From Filosporella fistucella (taxonomy: Eukaryota > Ascomycota > Leotiomycetes > Helotiales), in NCBI GenBank assembly GCA_030077755.1, contig JAQJZZ010000001.1, forward strand, positions 1,612,001 to 1,676,000: 64,000 bases of DNA, read 5' to 3'. The position numbers and the translations under genes were made by a program. Under the pieces are notes generated by a model. That model saw only the letters and a list, made by a program, of their open reading frames with translations, was not told the DNA's origin and made no database searches. This document shows positions 1 to 10,547 of this stretch, piece after piece (the first letter of the stretch is position 1; the number at the start of each line of letters is the position of its first letter).

Positions 1-850
1 GGTCTATGCCGGTTACCAACCCCGAGTGCGCTACATATCACCATTACTCTATCGTACAGATGGTATTTAATATTACGACTGACATTGCGTTGATTGTCAT
101 GCCTATGCCAATGGTCTGGACAACCAAGCTGCCAATGAAGAGAAAGCTGGTCCTTACAGGGGTGTTCGGTATCGCAATCTTTACGGTAATGGCCGCATTA
201 TTGAACAAGTATGTTGCTTCTACTAGCACTTCATGACCTTGGTCTTTCCTTCGTATCTCCTTGTTCGGAAACCGGCTGACATATTTGGTGATAGACTATT
301 CCGATTCAAGTATCCTCTTACGACCATCTACCAATTATGGTACATCCGTGAAGCCTCTACTGCTATCATAGTGGGAAACATGATGTATGTATCAGTCCTC
401 TCTATTTCTCATAATAAGTCCTTGAATATCCAGCCTCAAAATCAGAAAGTTAACCAGACTCCCAGCTGTACTTGGCAGTTGTTACAGAAGCTTTTCCGTC
501 TCCGTTCTTTTGATGGCTTCCGTGTTGGTATTCGTGACAATCCTCCAGTCAATATCAACATCGCTCTTCCTTCGCCTCATCTAGAATCGCTTCACCGGGG
601 TTATGGTTTTGTCCGCCGTAAGGTCAGAGAGACATTTTCCAGAACAGAAGGAGATATATTTGACGAAGGGGAGATAGAGGAAAGTTCCAGCGTGGCCGCT
701 ACAAGAAGTGCTGTTCCAGTTCAGACTGCTAACGGTACGGACATCGAGTTGGATATTGGAGCTACCGGCACCAGGACCATCTTCGAGATCATCCGTGATG
801 GTGACGTCCAAGAAGCTTTGGAGTACCGTGCCCGGAACGAGATTTCTTAA
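1..850 (+). CDS. Rhodopsin-domain (PTH11-like) integral membrane protein, 3' part
   Basis: The gene runs in from the left edge, so the N-terminal transmembrane helices are missing. Exons read 3-208, 295-384 and 466-850 with phase-2 introns (GTATGT donors) and stop at 848-850. The visible protein has the family hallmarks: the stretch HHYSIVQMVFNITTDIALIV followed by a positive-inside loop (TTKLPMKRKLVL), the next helix (FGIAIFTVMAALLNK), the conserved WYIREAST helix, and the loop motif LLQKLFRLRSFDG. The last ~100 residues are a polar cytoplasmic tail. Proteins with this fungal rhodopsin domain (DUF3468/PTH11-related) are plasma-membrane proteins with suspected sensing roles; no ligand can be inferred. 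The match is by remembered family pattern. Confidence 0.8.
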
Positions 851-1326
851 GTCTTTGTTCTTGGCCCTACTGCCAGATTGGAGGCCGTACGAGGTTGGAA
901 TCCTCTGGTTTTGAAATACTTTGGTTTTGAAACAGAGTTGGATGATATTGCTGCTGTTCGTATGCATACTGGATGGCGCGTTTGTTTGCCTGGATTTGGC
1001 AGAGCGAGTATTTGGTGGATACCAGTCTGCTTTTCAGTAATTTGTCTTCAAGCGTGATCTGATCGCGATCAGGAACTGAATTTGAGATATTGCGATGACC
1101 TAAGTCTATAGCTGCCTTGTGATGTAGGATATGAACGTCCAGAAATTTGACCTGCTGACAACGTGACGATGTATTCCGCTCCCACACACACGTCTGCAAC
1201 GTTGTGACACAAGGACTCTCAGCTTTGCTATAGCCTTCCAGCAACACATATTCAGGTTCCATCCCAAACAGAATCACACTTTGATAACTTTTATTGCTAT
1301 CGACCTGTCTCAGATATTTCCCTCGA
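851..1326. other. Intergenic, nothing recognised
   Basis: About 475 bases between the rhodopsin-domain gene and the caspase-like relic. A 136-codon reverse ORF crosses it but shows no family motif and overlaps the 3' end of the upstream gene, so it is not called. Confidence 0.6.
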
Positions 1327-2581
1327 TGGACGCTACAAGTCCTCTGATTAATGAGGATGCGAGGATTCGCTTCAACCAGAAACTTGGGGGGGAGGGGGCC
1401 ATTTCCTGTACAGAGTGATCACAAGCACGTATATGTCCTCTTGGTAAATTGGGAGGAGAGTGATCTTGCGGACGATAAAATCACATTCCGGGATGAAGCC
1501 AGAGACCTCGAAGCGATGTTTACGAAGCAGTTCAACTCCAAGGTATCTCCCTTCGCTATTCCCTCACAACAGAGTCAACTGGCTCTTGACATCGCTATCT
1601 CCCAATTGATTATTGGTAGAGAGCCTAGCACGCTTCATATCACCCATTACGGAGGTCATAGTAATTTAGATGATAAAGCAGGGGAGCATAGACGTCAGGC
1701 TGTCTGGGCGATGTGAGTCTAGAATAGCAACATCAGTGAGATACTAACAAAACAATTTAAGTGCAGGATGCGGAGGTCCTACGGTCGATTGGTTCGAAAT
1801 ACACCCTCGATTACTGAACAAAGCAACTTCTGATATACTGTTTATCATCGACGTTTGCTTCAGTGCACAGGCAGCAAGAGATAGATCCAAAAGCTCCAAT
1901 CGTGTAGAGCTTCTCGCTGCCTGTGGGATGAGTCATCAAACACATCAACCAGGACCCAATTCCTTCACCGCTGCTTCATAAAAACTCTAGAGACAGTTGC
2001 TGTCCGTCAAGCAAAAATTATTCTTGCCGTGGATCCTGCTGCCATTCATTGCGGTTCAGGATCTTACGGAATCACTTCTATGCATGTAGCAGCTTAATGT
2101 GGCCATTTAGAGCTAACGGAGTTTTTACTTCAATTTGGTGCTAGCCTCTTGAAGAACTCTCCGTTCTAAAACCCCTGGGAAGCCCAATCACGGCGAGAAC
2201 AACCACTGGCATGAGATTCCTGTGTCGACAGCACCAGAAAGCAAAACTGGTCCTTGTGGCAGGTTAAACTAGACCTGAGAGAAGGAGCCGTCGTAAGATC
2301 ATCATTAGTAGTTTCATAAACAGTAAATGGGTGCCCACCATTGTCTATCTGCTGAATCTTGGAGCGGAATCACCGGGTAACTCTCACATGGGCCAGGCTG
2401 GAGCTTTCGGTTGCTATGATCACCCCGTCTCCAAGACTTCTGAAGTCATTCTGGAGATTCTTCTTGGGCACTGCGAAAAGACGACATATCGCAAGAATCC
2501 ATGGGCGTTTGACCAACGCAGCTGACAAAGTCATGCAAGCAGGCTCCCATCCGCCGTTCGATTTGCTAGCGTCAGGATTGT
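1327..2581 (+). pseudogene. Decayed caspase-like (C14) / ankyrin gene
   Basis: From 1351 the frame encodes VYVLLVNWEESDL, then a helix-rich stretch and LHITHYGGHSN, which fits the catalytic-His region of fungal caspase-like C14 domains. A 50-nt intron (GTGAGT at ~1712, ATACTAAC branch, acceptor TTTAAG) restores the frame into GCGGPTVDWFEIHP and then DILFIIDVCFSAQA, where the Cys fits the catalytic Cys. After GPNSFTAAS a stop at ~1979 interrupts; one frame over, ankyrin-like text resumes (GSYGITSMHVAA, stop, CGHLELTEFLLQFGASLL), with TAA replacing one codon inside the repeat and further stops after it. A weaker ankyrin-like piece (TIVYLLNLGAES) lies near 2340. An ATG at 1327 opens a different frame that would need a shift at the G-rich tract ~1386-1398. 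Function, if ever present, would be a cell-death or immune-type effector; the gene is now broken. Confidence 0.6.
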
Positions 2582-3370
2582 CCATCAGCTTGGAGACTCA
2601 CAAAATTCAAGCGTGACTTTCAAGAATTGCTGCAAATAGCACTATTTCAGCTCGTCATTAAAAATCAACATTTAGCTTTAGAAAGTGAGAGGTTGGGCAT
2701 GATCGAAGAGCTGAACAAATTCGAGAAAGAGCAATATCACAGCCTGAGGGATTATGGTTCCTCCCATGCAAATGCTCTTTGCCAATATTTCTGGAAGCTC
2801 CAATACCGATTCTCAATCAACCCGGAGAGACAATTACGTGCACGGATCAGGGAAGATATCAAGAAGGACATCGAGGCTACGAAAGAGATCAGGTGGTACA
2901 ACGAGTGGTATCCATATTAGAATCACTTCGGTTCCAATATTAATTTTCCACTTTAGGTTGATCAACATCACCATACTATGGCTCGTATTTCTGCTACCTA
3001 GCATAATATGCTTCGCATTGTACTCTGTTAACCCAGCTAGTGGATGGGATGGTGAAAAGGCCACCAAGCTTATTATTCTAGCGATAGGCGTAAGTGAACT
3101 CTCTCGCAATGCGAAATCCATAATTGTAGGAAAATATTTGTGTTTCTAACTTGCTGCTACATACTATTATACTAGATAAAGATCATCCGATTGATTTCAG
3201 TCAACTATGCCAACCATCTGAAAGGATATCCTGGAAGATCTGTTCTGCTTTATGTAACTCAACTAGTCACTTCCCTGACCTTCGCCGCTCTCAGTGTTTA
3301 CTACAACCTCTTTCAAGAAGTGCTATTGGACAAGGGCTACGCTTCGTGGGTGGACTTATTGCATGGATAG
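2570..3370 (+). CDS. Uncharacterised membrane protein, probably incomplete
   Basis: Three exons join in phase: 2570-2907, 2957-3089 and 3176-3370 (introns 49 and 86 nt). The first is helical and charged with a predicted coiled-coil look (LALESERLGMIEELNKFEKE) and ends RWYNEW; splicing adds a hydrophobic segment LINITILWLVFLLPSIICFA, then a polar loop, then YVTQLVTSLTFAALSVYYNL, i.e. two likely membrane spans. No ATG lies upstream of 2699 in the open frame, so the 5' end is missing or it was once the 3' half of the caspase/ankyrin gene just upstream. I recognise no family. Clean splice-phase agreement argues that it was coding; an isolated open stretch at ~3473-3580 could be a further exon. 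Confidence 0.4.
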
Positions 3371-4368
3371 TCACAACACAAATGTGAGAGTCTCGTAACG
3401 TATTTGAGACACTTTCTGATCAAGCCTACTTAATAGGACTTTACAGACTTTTAGTATTCTATTTACAGCTCTGAATTCGTATCAGGCGCGATGGACTTTG
3501 GAGTTCATCAACAAATTTCAGTATACCGCTGAAATGCAGACAACTTTGCGACAGAATTGGAAGATCATTGTTCAGTAAGGAGAGCAGGGGAAGGAATTCT
3601 TTATTGAAGGGCATAGTGAAAAAATGCTGCTGGATCATTAATTCCACGAAAGGAATATCAGTACCTGTCTTGCAATATTTCTTACTGTTTGACAGTCGAG
3701 CTAGAGGAGCCTGATGTTTCATGTGGCATGTTGCATACATCATCGGCAATTTCCAACTTCATGGAATTTCTACCGTGTACTATGGATCACAAATGATCCT
3801 TACATCTTTCTGTCTCTCGCCAATAACATCGTCGCCGTCATCACTGAACCCCTCCACCCTTATCCCTCATTTTATTTTCATATTTCAACTAGAACAGGAT
3901 TACCAGAGCATCGATGGCACAAAGTTCAAAGAAGTCAAATAAAAGGGTTAAGAACGTTCTTTTAAGGAGCTGATGTTTTCCTCTACTCGATGAGTCGTTC
4001 GCGTCTATTTCAATTTCTCTACCTTTATGTGTTGGCCTGCTGCTCTCGAGTCTCGAAACCCTCCAAGGAAGGACAATGTGAATGTTGCTAAACTCTCCCA
4101 TTTCTAAATTTGTGACAATATTGATTGCTCAAAACAAGTGGAGATATCGCCGAACAATAAGGCCTATAGCTGACTAGAAACATTGCGATGTTAGAGTAAT
4201 GGGATGGCAAATTGGTTGGTTGAAGAGATGAGTTACCTTCCGATGTTCGCTAAGTATTCTCATCCTAGTTCTTGTAGCATAGAAAAATCAAGAAGCTTTT
4301 GGAGATATGTTGAGGTATGTTCAATATCAAACGCGCTAATAAATCTTAAGATTCAGAATTCCATCCAA
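3371..4368. other. Intergenic, possible terminal exon remnant
   Basis: Roughly 1 kb with no convincing gene. One open stretch near 3473-3580 (LEFINKFQYTAEM then stop) could belong to the membrane-protein gene on its left, but I could not find a splice pair that joins it in frame. Short ORFs on both strands lack motifs. Confidence 0.5.
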
Positions 4369-5076
4369 TCATTGTTTGCCTCCCCCCTTTTTCGCAACTA
4401 TCCACAGCGTATCAACATCATTCCCATGCTCAACTTGACGCACAACATCCCCTTTCAAGATCTCAAATCCAATCTCCTTTACAATCCCCAACCACTCCTC
4501 CTTATCCCACCCCGCCCAAAACATCTCCTCTCCTCCAAGCCATTTATTCGTCACCTCTTGCCCCGTAACCGCGAAATTCGCAACAAACATTCCTCCAGCA
4601 CTCAACCACTTATAGATCCTCTCCATCATCAATTTCTGCTCATCTCTCTTCAAATGGAAAATACTATACAACCCAACAACAGCATCTAATGCTCCATCCC
4701 CAAATTCCAAAGCTAACATATCGCTTTGTATTAATTTCACATTCTCTGCTTTGACATGTTTCTTCGCAAGCTTGATTTGAGCAATTGAGATATCAACACC
4801 TGTTACGTGTCCACAAGATTTAGACAGGAGTTGTGTTCCTGGAACACCAGCTCCGCAGCCCAGTTCTAGGACTTTGGCCGTGGAGGGGTTGGAGAGGTGA
4901 GAGACGAGTGTTGCTAGGTAGTCTTCACGAGGAGACTTTCCTTCACCGAGTTGCCAGTCTAGGTAGATGTCGGCGATTTTGTCGTAGCTTTGCTGGACTA
5001 GAGTTGCTGCTGCAGTGTTTTGTGTTGTGGCGGTATCGCCTGTAGTCTTCCCGGCGGCTGGATTTGAGCTTGACAT
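4369..5076 (-). CDS. Class I SAM-dependent methyltransferase
   Basis: A single-exon 235-residue protein. Motif I is LELGCGAGVPGTQLL (about residues 70-84), followed by the acidic end of beta-2 (VTGVDIS) and motif post-II (LIQSDMLALEFGDGALDAVV), the standard Rossmann methyltransferase order (Methyltransf_25/11). The chain is a bare catalytic domain with no targeting signal, so a cytosolic small-molecule methyltransferase is likely; substrate unknown. The long forward ORF at 4204-4689 is its antisense shadow. A TATA-like element lies ~85 bp upstream of the ATG. Confidence 0.88.
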   Translation of the reverse strand: MSSSNPAAGKTTGDTATTQNTAAATLVQQSYDKIADIYLDWQLGEGKSPREDYLATLVSHLSNPSTAKVLELGCGAGVPGTQLLSKSCGHVTGVDISIAQIKLAKKHVKAENVKLIQSDMLALEFGDGALDAVVGLYSIFHLKRDEQKLMMERIYKWLSAGGMFVANFAVTGQEVTNKWLGGEEMFWAGWDKEEWLGIVKEIGFEILKGDVVRQVEHGNDVDTLWIVAKKGGGKQ

Positions 5077-5155
5077 TTTGCGCGAGTTTATCTAGTATAG
5101 AGTACTGAGATGATCTTGAACATTGATTTTACGATGTTACTTTCAAGCGGGAGTG

Positions 5156-5166
5156 TATTTTTATAT
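5156..5166 (-). promoter_or_regulatory. TATA-like element of the methyltransferase gene
   Basis: On the minus strand the sequence reads CTATATAAAAAT about 80-90 bp upstream of the methyltransferase ATG at 5076, a normal position for a fungal TATA box plus short leader. Position and sequence only. Confidence 0.45.
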
Positions 5167-6925
5167 AGTGATCACTCGTGCTTCTGTATTCTGTTACAGT
5201 ATGACTTTGTCCCACATAGAGTCATACCGAGAAATCGGCAAATAGTTTCTAGATCACGTGTAGTTGCACTAATGCGATGTGGGTAGATGCGGATATACTT
5301 GAGAGGAGGGATGTAAGATGACGATTCTCTAGTCTACTTTGCGCGAGAAATATATATCCGTTATGACTCGAAGATGATTTTTCCGGCTTGAATATTGTAA
5401 GGAAAAGGGTGCTTCCTTGTTTTACACTCACACCGAGTCTGACAATGCCTACTTTAGCATAGCTCGATTTTCTCTTCTCCGTTGACTTATTCGATTGCTC
5501 AGAGGTTCCTACAATTAATTATGGAACTTGCGGCAATAAGAAAAACCCTCGCTAAATTGCTTATAACCTCAAACACGAGTTCTTCAACTGTATTGTTGTG
5601 GGTAGTTGAACCGCTAGCTGGCTCTGGGTCTGGGACGCTACCCACCCCGACAGCACTTTTGTTTTGGCTAACAGTGGCACAGGTGGGTATTTGGTTTACC
5701 TAGAGTCCTCTTGAGTTTAGTTTTGTCTCTTTTTCCGCTTCCAGTTCTTGTTATTAGCATTGAAAGCTTGATTGTATTGATATAGACTAGGTGGAATCGT
5801 GGAAGCGTATGTCCTCGCTATTTTGAAAGCGCTTTTTCCTTTTTCCAGCATTCTCCAACCGCTTAATAATAATTTTTTTAATCACTTTCATAAGTTAGGG
5901 TCCGAGTATTCGCCGAGCTAACTGTTGTTGGTGACTATATTTTTCCATTTATGAATAGATGGAGTATTGTAATTGTGAGCGGCGAGTGCGAGCCCGTTCT
6001 CTCGCAGGGTTTTCACTTCAAGAGGTTGGAAACCCGATTTCCACAGCCTTGACACATGAGTGTATTCTGTGACAGTGTGAAAGTACAGGTTGGATAATGT
6101 TGAGAGACTTAAAATGAATATCAACACGATGTACTCTTGACAGAGGGTCTCTTTGAGTGGGCCAAATCACCTCCCTCTCAAGAAATTGAACGACCAAAAG
6201 TAAATCAAATCGCCCACGAAAGGAATGATAGGAGAAGCAGTATGTTTCCATCAATATAGCTTAGATTTTGTTGCAGATTTTCCTATCTGTGCATGAAAAT
6301 ACCCAAGCAAGTTCGAGACGCAACGCTGGAAGGGCAATATTCGATCATCTCTAAGTTCGAGCATTATTTCAGGGTATGATATGCTTCAAAACATGGCCAG
6401 ATTAAAGTCAACTTAGTCGTGAAACTTATCATCTAGATCTTCAATCGTTGCGTGGAAAGTCTTCCGAATGGGAACAAAATTGCTCCGTTCACTAAATAGA
6501 AATTGGGACAGATTGCTGAATATTCAATCACTCAAGGGCGGAATTTCATGGGTGGATGCGAAGATATCCCAACTCATTCAAAACTTCGAGATTTGCACTA
6601 AAAATCGTAAATCAGGAAGGGAGGTTAACACTTGTATTTGTCTCCGTCTCCTACCTGATTTCTGTCACTAACAGAGTGAAAAAGGGGGCGGGGTAAAGAA
6701 GACACTCACGTGATGCAACGGCCTACAACCCGAACCGCTTGCTTGGGAGCTTGGGGAGACAATTTATCCTCGCCCTTGCCGGAACGATTTCCCTTATCGC
6801 CGCTGACGCGTCAAAGTCACAGTCAACGAACCCACTGCACATCGGTATTCCAGCTGACAAAATGGAGAACTACGGATATCTTCTCAATCACTGTGTTGAC
6901 TATGGCCGTTGCTGCGCTATGCAAG
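5167..6925. other. Long intergenic region, no gene supported
   Basis: About 1.7 kb between two divergently transcribed genes (methyltransferase leftward, secreted protein rightward), so it should hold both promoters. Several ORFs of 60-80 codons exist on both strands (for example 5482-5703 and 6468-6671) but none has a family motif, a splice partner or a signal peptide. A CACGTG-type box occurs near 6708, about 215 bp before the secreted-protein ATG. Confidence 0.5.
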
Positions 6926-8983
6926 ATGAGGGTACATAGCTTTATAGCTCTGTTGGGCTGGCTTTTTGTTGTTTCCAGTACGGCACATGCATCGCAACAA
7001 GAGCCATTGTCTGATAAACCATTTTCGAATCATTGGCGATTCAACTTCTCCTCACCAGCTCCTCATTACTTCGCCTCAACATATGGATTGCTTCAGCAGT
7101 GGTCCAACACTTTCTTTCCCAATGGCCATAGTATTGTGCCGTGCGTAATCCCGCCATTCACGAAGCTGTACCATGGGAGAAATGATGCAGACCTCCCCCC
7201 GAGTCCAGAATGGTTTGCGTTCGATATGTGAGTTTATTTTTTCTTCATCAATTGCATCAAGCTAATTTGGGGTAGTGAGATGTCATACGGCATAACTGGA
7301 TCTTCTCGAGACTCACATATGCTTACATATCAAACCACTCGACGCGCCAAATGTATGTACTTCGACGGAGAGTCTGCGACGTTGTTTGGGAGAGGACAAC
7401 TTGATACACAAATGCTGCATATCTGGGGCAATTTGACTGGACCTGCAAAACCTGATGATGGGTTCAGATTTCTGTTTGGAGAATATGCTCGAGCGGCTGG
7501 ACTCTGCGATTGGATTCAAGATCGTAAGCTTGGTGGGTCTGGTTGGGGATATGAAGGAATTGTGCGGATGAACGCCGGGTTCGAAATGATATGGTGCAAT
7601 TTCAGCAGTCCATCCATACGTTTGGTGTCGCATCTCAACGTGACGGCACCTCTTCTCCCAGAGGAAAGCGGAAGTTTGGAAAAGCGTGAAGTCGACCAAA
7701 CGTCATACTACCCTCTGCCATCTCAAACACGTTCGTATGCCCCTGATAGAACCAAAATACCGATGACGAGGCCAGGCTGGGAAACTATCGGGAGAGAGCC
7801 CTTCCTACGAAGTCAATCCTGGAATTGGCTCGTGAGCGCTGCTGCTCATTATGGTTCATCCGGGAGTGGACCAGGCCAAGGTGAGAATCGAGTGAAACTC
7901 AATACTTGTGGCTTCCTCAGCTACTATTCTTCAGCATTCGTTAGCCAGGCTATTCCACGAGCAGAGACCGAGAGAAAGCAACTCAATTTGAGTAGTAGTG
8001 GCATCTGGGAAGGGGCTGGGAAGTCCGGTGCGAGGCAAACCTCTCTGCAGGCTCTAATGCGCAGACGCAGATTTCACTCACTGGAAAATGTCACTGAGAT
8101 TGAAGCCTCATTGATGAGATCTGATTCTGAACGAGTAATGCGAAGTTTCCTGCACGATGACTCTATACAGTGCAGCGGCATTGATTGGCTGGACATGACG
8201 AACGACATCGTCCAGACGTATGCTACTCCTTTACAGAGCTTGACCAACAACTTGAGGCAATTCAACAATCAGATATCGGGCAATAATACTTCACGACGAA
8301 ATTGGGTGGCTGATGTTCGCGACCTGACACATAGGCTCATTCTGCAATTCTTGGAGTATCCTGATGATACTACAGATGAAAAAGTTTGGACATCAACTTC
8401 ACAGTTGTTCCGTGATACATTTTCGCGATGTCGCTATCAGTACACTCGTTTGCTGGATCCCGAAGAACATATCTTGCTTGGACCCGAGGAAACCCGTCTA
8501 AAGTGGGCTGTGGAAGAAGTCCTCGGGGAAATTTGTCGTGTCATTATCGACGTTGGTTTCAGCATTGAAAAGACCTGGCAAGCAGATTACAACGTTCTCG
8601 ATGTAATGAACACGCAAATCAAAAACTTAGAGATTGAAGTTCATCGCTGGCTAGCAGGTCTCGAAGAATTGATGGCGTGGCTTGGGTGGGTAGGAGAATG
8701 GCGACAGTGCGAGAAGAAATGCCAGTGGGATGAAACGTGTTACATTCCGATGTGGCCAGTTATACCATGGAACATAAGTAGTCCCAGACCCTACCGGCCA
8801 GGCCACGGGAAATCTCCATATCAGAGACCCGATTATGGTAGCCCAGGCCCTGGTTATGGTTCACCGTCCAATGGAACATACCGGCCACCGCGCGATTTCA
8901 ATCCATGGGCCGACAGCGAACGGGATCTTTGGGAACCAAAATGCTTGAGCCTCAAAGCCCTGGACTGGCAGCGGAGGTGGTAA
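6926..8983 (+). CDS. Large secreted protein of unknown function
   Basis: Two exons, 6926-7227 and 7276-8983 (48-nt phase-2 intron, GTGAGT...GGTAG), give ~669 residues. The start MRVHSFIALLGWLFVVSSTA is a textbook signal peptide (cleavage near AHA|SQQ); an in-frame ATG at 6902 is an alternative. The mature part has several N-glycosylation sites (NFS, NLT, NVT, NMS-type) and a conserved-looking block MYFDGESATLFGRGQLDTQM. A helical region covers roughly residues 340-540, a Cys cluster (CEKKCQWDETC) follows, and the C-terminus is Pro/Gly/Tyr-rich (SPGPGYGSPSNGTYRPP). I believe related hypothetical proteins occur across ascomycetes but know no assigned function. Extracellular or wall-associated location is an inference from the signal peptide. 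Confidence 0.75.
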
Positions 8984-9443
8984 CCTATCGATCCTTATCA
9001 ATTTGACTCGACAGCACACACCAGAACGTGCAGCCCGGATCGGACCGCGAAATCGCGAGGCGGTACTAATGACGCTTAAAATAGCTCGGGACGACGAATC
9101 TTCAAAGCTACCGTGTTTTTCCGTGAAGGTATGCACAGGCTTCTGTGTATGTCTCAGCAATAAATCCACCTGCAGCGCTGTACTGGACAGCGCTGCCTCC
9201 TTTATCTTGTAGAGACATTCATGCTTCTACAGTAAGCTATCACTCGGTCCGCAGGCCTTGATTTGGGCCAAAACGTAATTATGTGCATAATTTGATGATG
9301 GAGATATTTATCTATATGGCTGACGATCTATACTCCTAAACTGCGCACGAAAAATCCACAACGAATTGCCAAATGGCCTTTCATCCATTTCCGCCACCAC
9401 ATATCCTTGTCCATCTTCCACTCCACATCCCAAGCTTAGACAT
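8984..9443. other. Convergent intergenic region
   Basis: Lies between the 3' ends of the secreted-protein gene and the M43 protease gene. AT-rich in its middle, no gene seen; expected to carry both polyadenylation signals. Confidence 0.6.
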
Positions 9444-10452
9444 CTACGCACGATAAGTATTGTACATGCTCAGCATTCTTGTGTTCTGGTTGGCCGTGAA
9501 CTCTTCATAGCATGAACTGCACCTTGTTAGCCTCATTCTTTCACGTTCAAGCAGCTATACTTACTCGTATGAATAGTCCATGTAGTTGTGGATAGGGTCA
9601 AGGCCGGCCACAGATGGGCAAGAATCTCTTCCGGTTGGGCAACCACTTGTAGCAGAAGCCTGTGCAGGAGTATCGGCGATGCTGTCTCCAGAACCGGTGC
9701 ATCCACCCTGAAAGGTGTGCAGAAGACCGAACCAGTGACCAACTTCATGGGTGACAGTCTTGCCCAGATTGAAGTTCGTCTCTGAACCACCTGGAACAGT
9801 GGTGTAGAGGATGGAGCATCCATCATACTTTTTCATTGTCAGTTCAGATTCTTCTCTAGGATGGGCTCACATACGTAGAAGTCATTTGATCCAGTGGTGA
9901 CGGTTGTTGGGAAGTAGCAGTACTGCACTTGTTAACATGATATCCGATCACGTGGCTTTTGTTACTTACTCCGAGATTGCCACCAATTGAGTACTGGAAG
10001 TAGACGTTCAAAGCCTTGTAGTCTCCTTTCCTCAACGCCTTCTTCATTGCTAATTCGGCTCCATCAGAAGCCCAGTTCGTATTGACGGTATAATCAGTGC
10101 CAGCAAGTGCGAACTGAATTCCATAAGGAGCATAATTACTGTTCATGACTGCCAGCTGCTGTGTTAAAGATGAAGCAGGGATATAACCGCCGGAGGCAGC
10201 AGTTGAGCGAGCTACAACATGGAAGTAGGTTTGAATGGTGATTGTTGCAGCTGCAGCGAATGACGCTGGTTGAATACCTGCAGCAGAGGAATTTGCCTCC
10301 AAAGCGGCTAATTCCTCTGACTTTGCGAGGAAATCCGCAGATGGTTCAGTGCCACAACCCATCAGGGAGTTTCGTGGGCCATTAGCGGGATGTGCTGCAG
10401 CAGCCGAGAAGAAGGTTGCAATTGCAAGGACGACGGGGATGAGACGGACCAT
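9444..10452 (-). CDS. Secreted M43 (pappalysin/MEP1-type) metalloprotease
   Basis: Four exons on the minus strand, joined across introns at ~9927-9970, ~9840-9880 and ~9527-9569, give ~285 residues. ATG at 10452 begins [20 protein letters not shown], a signal peptide, followed by a propeptide-like segment. The catalytic site is [13 protein letters not shown] (the metzincin HExxHxxGxxH zinc motif) and the downstream Met-turn is HNYMDYS. Extending through the last intron gives [19 protein letters not shown], the usual end of fungal M43 proteases, and supplies a Cys for the disulfide that the unspliced ORF lacks. Role: extracellular endoprotease, by family analogy in nutrient acquisition or host-protein degradation. 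All key residues are present. Confidence 0.93.
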
Positions 10453-10535
10453 CTTGAAAATACTGGAAAAGCTTGAATGTGAAGAATCAAGGAGCTGTAG
10501 AGAGGATGGTTGGCCATCAAGGTCGTTTGGCAGAT

Positions 10536-10547
10536 AGTATATATACT
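10536..10547 (-). promoter_or_regulatory. TATA element of the M43 protease gene
   Basis: The palindromic AGTATATATACT sits 84-95 bp upstream of the protease ATG, fitting a TATA box. Being palindromic it reads the same on both strands; the assignment rests on distance to the leftward gene. Confidence 0.5.

Noticed and set aside
867..1277. 136-codon reverse ORF
   Set aside because: Starts within the upstream gene's 3' end area and shows no recognisable motif.
4204..4689. 161-codon forward ORF rich in Pro/Leu/Ser
   Set aside because: Antisense shadow of the methyltransferase gene, without motifs of its own.
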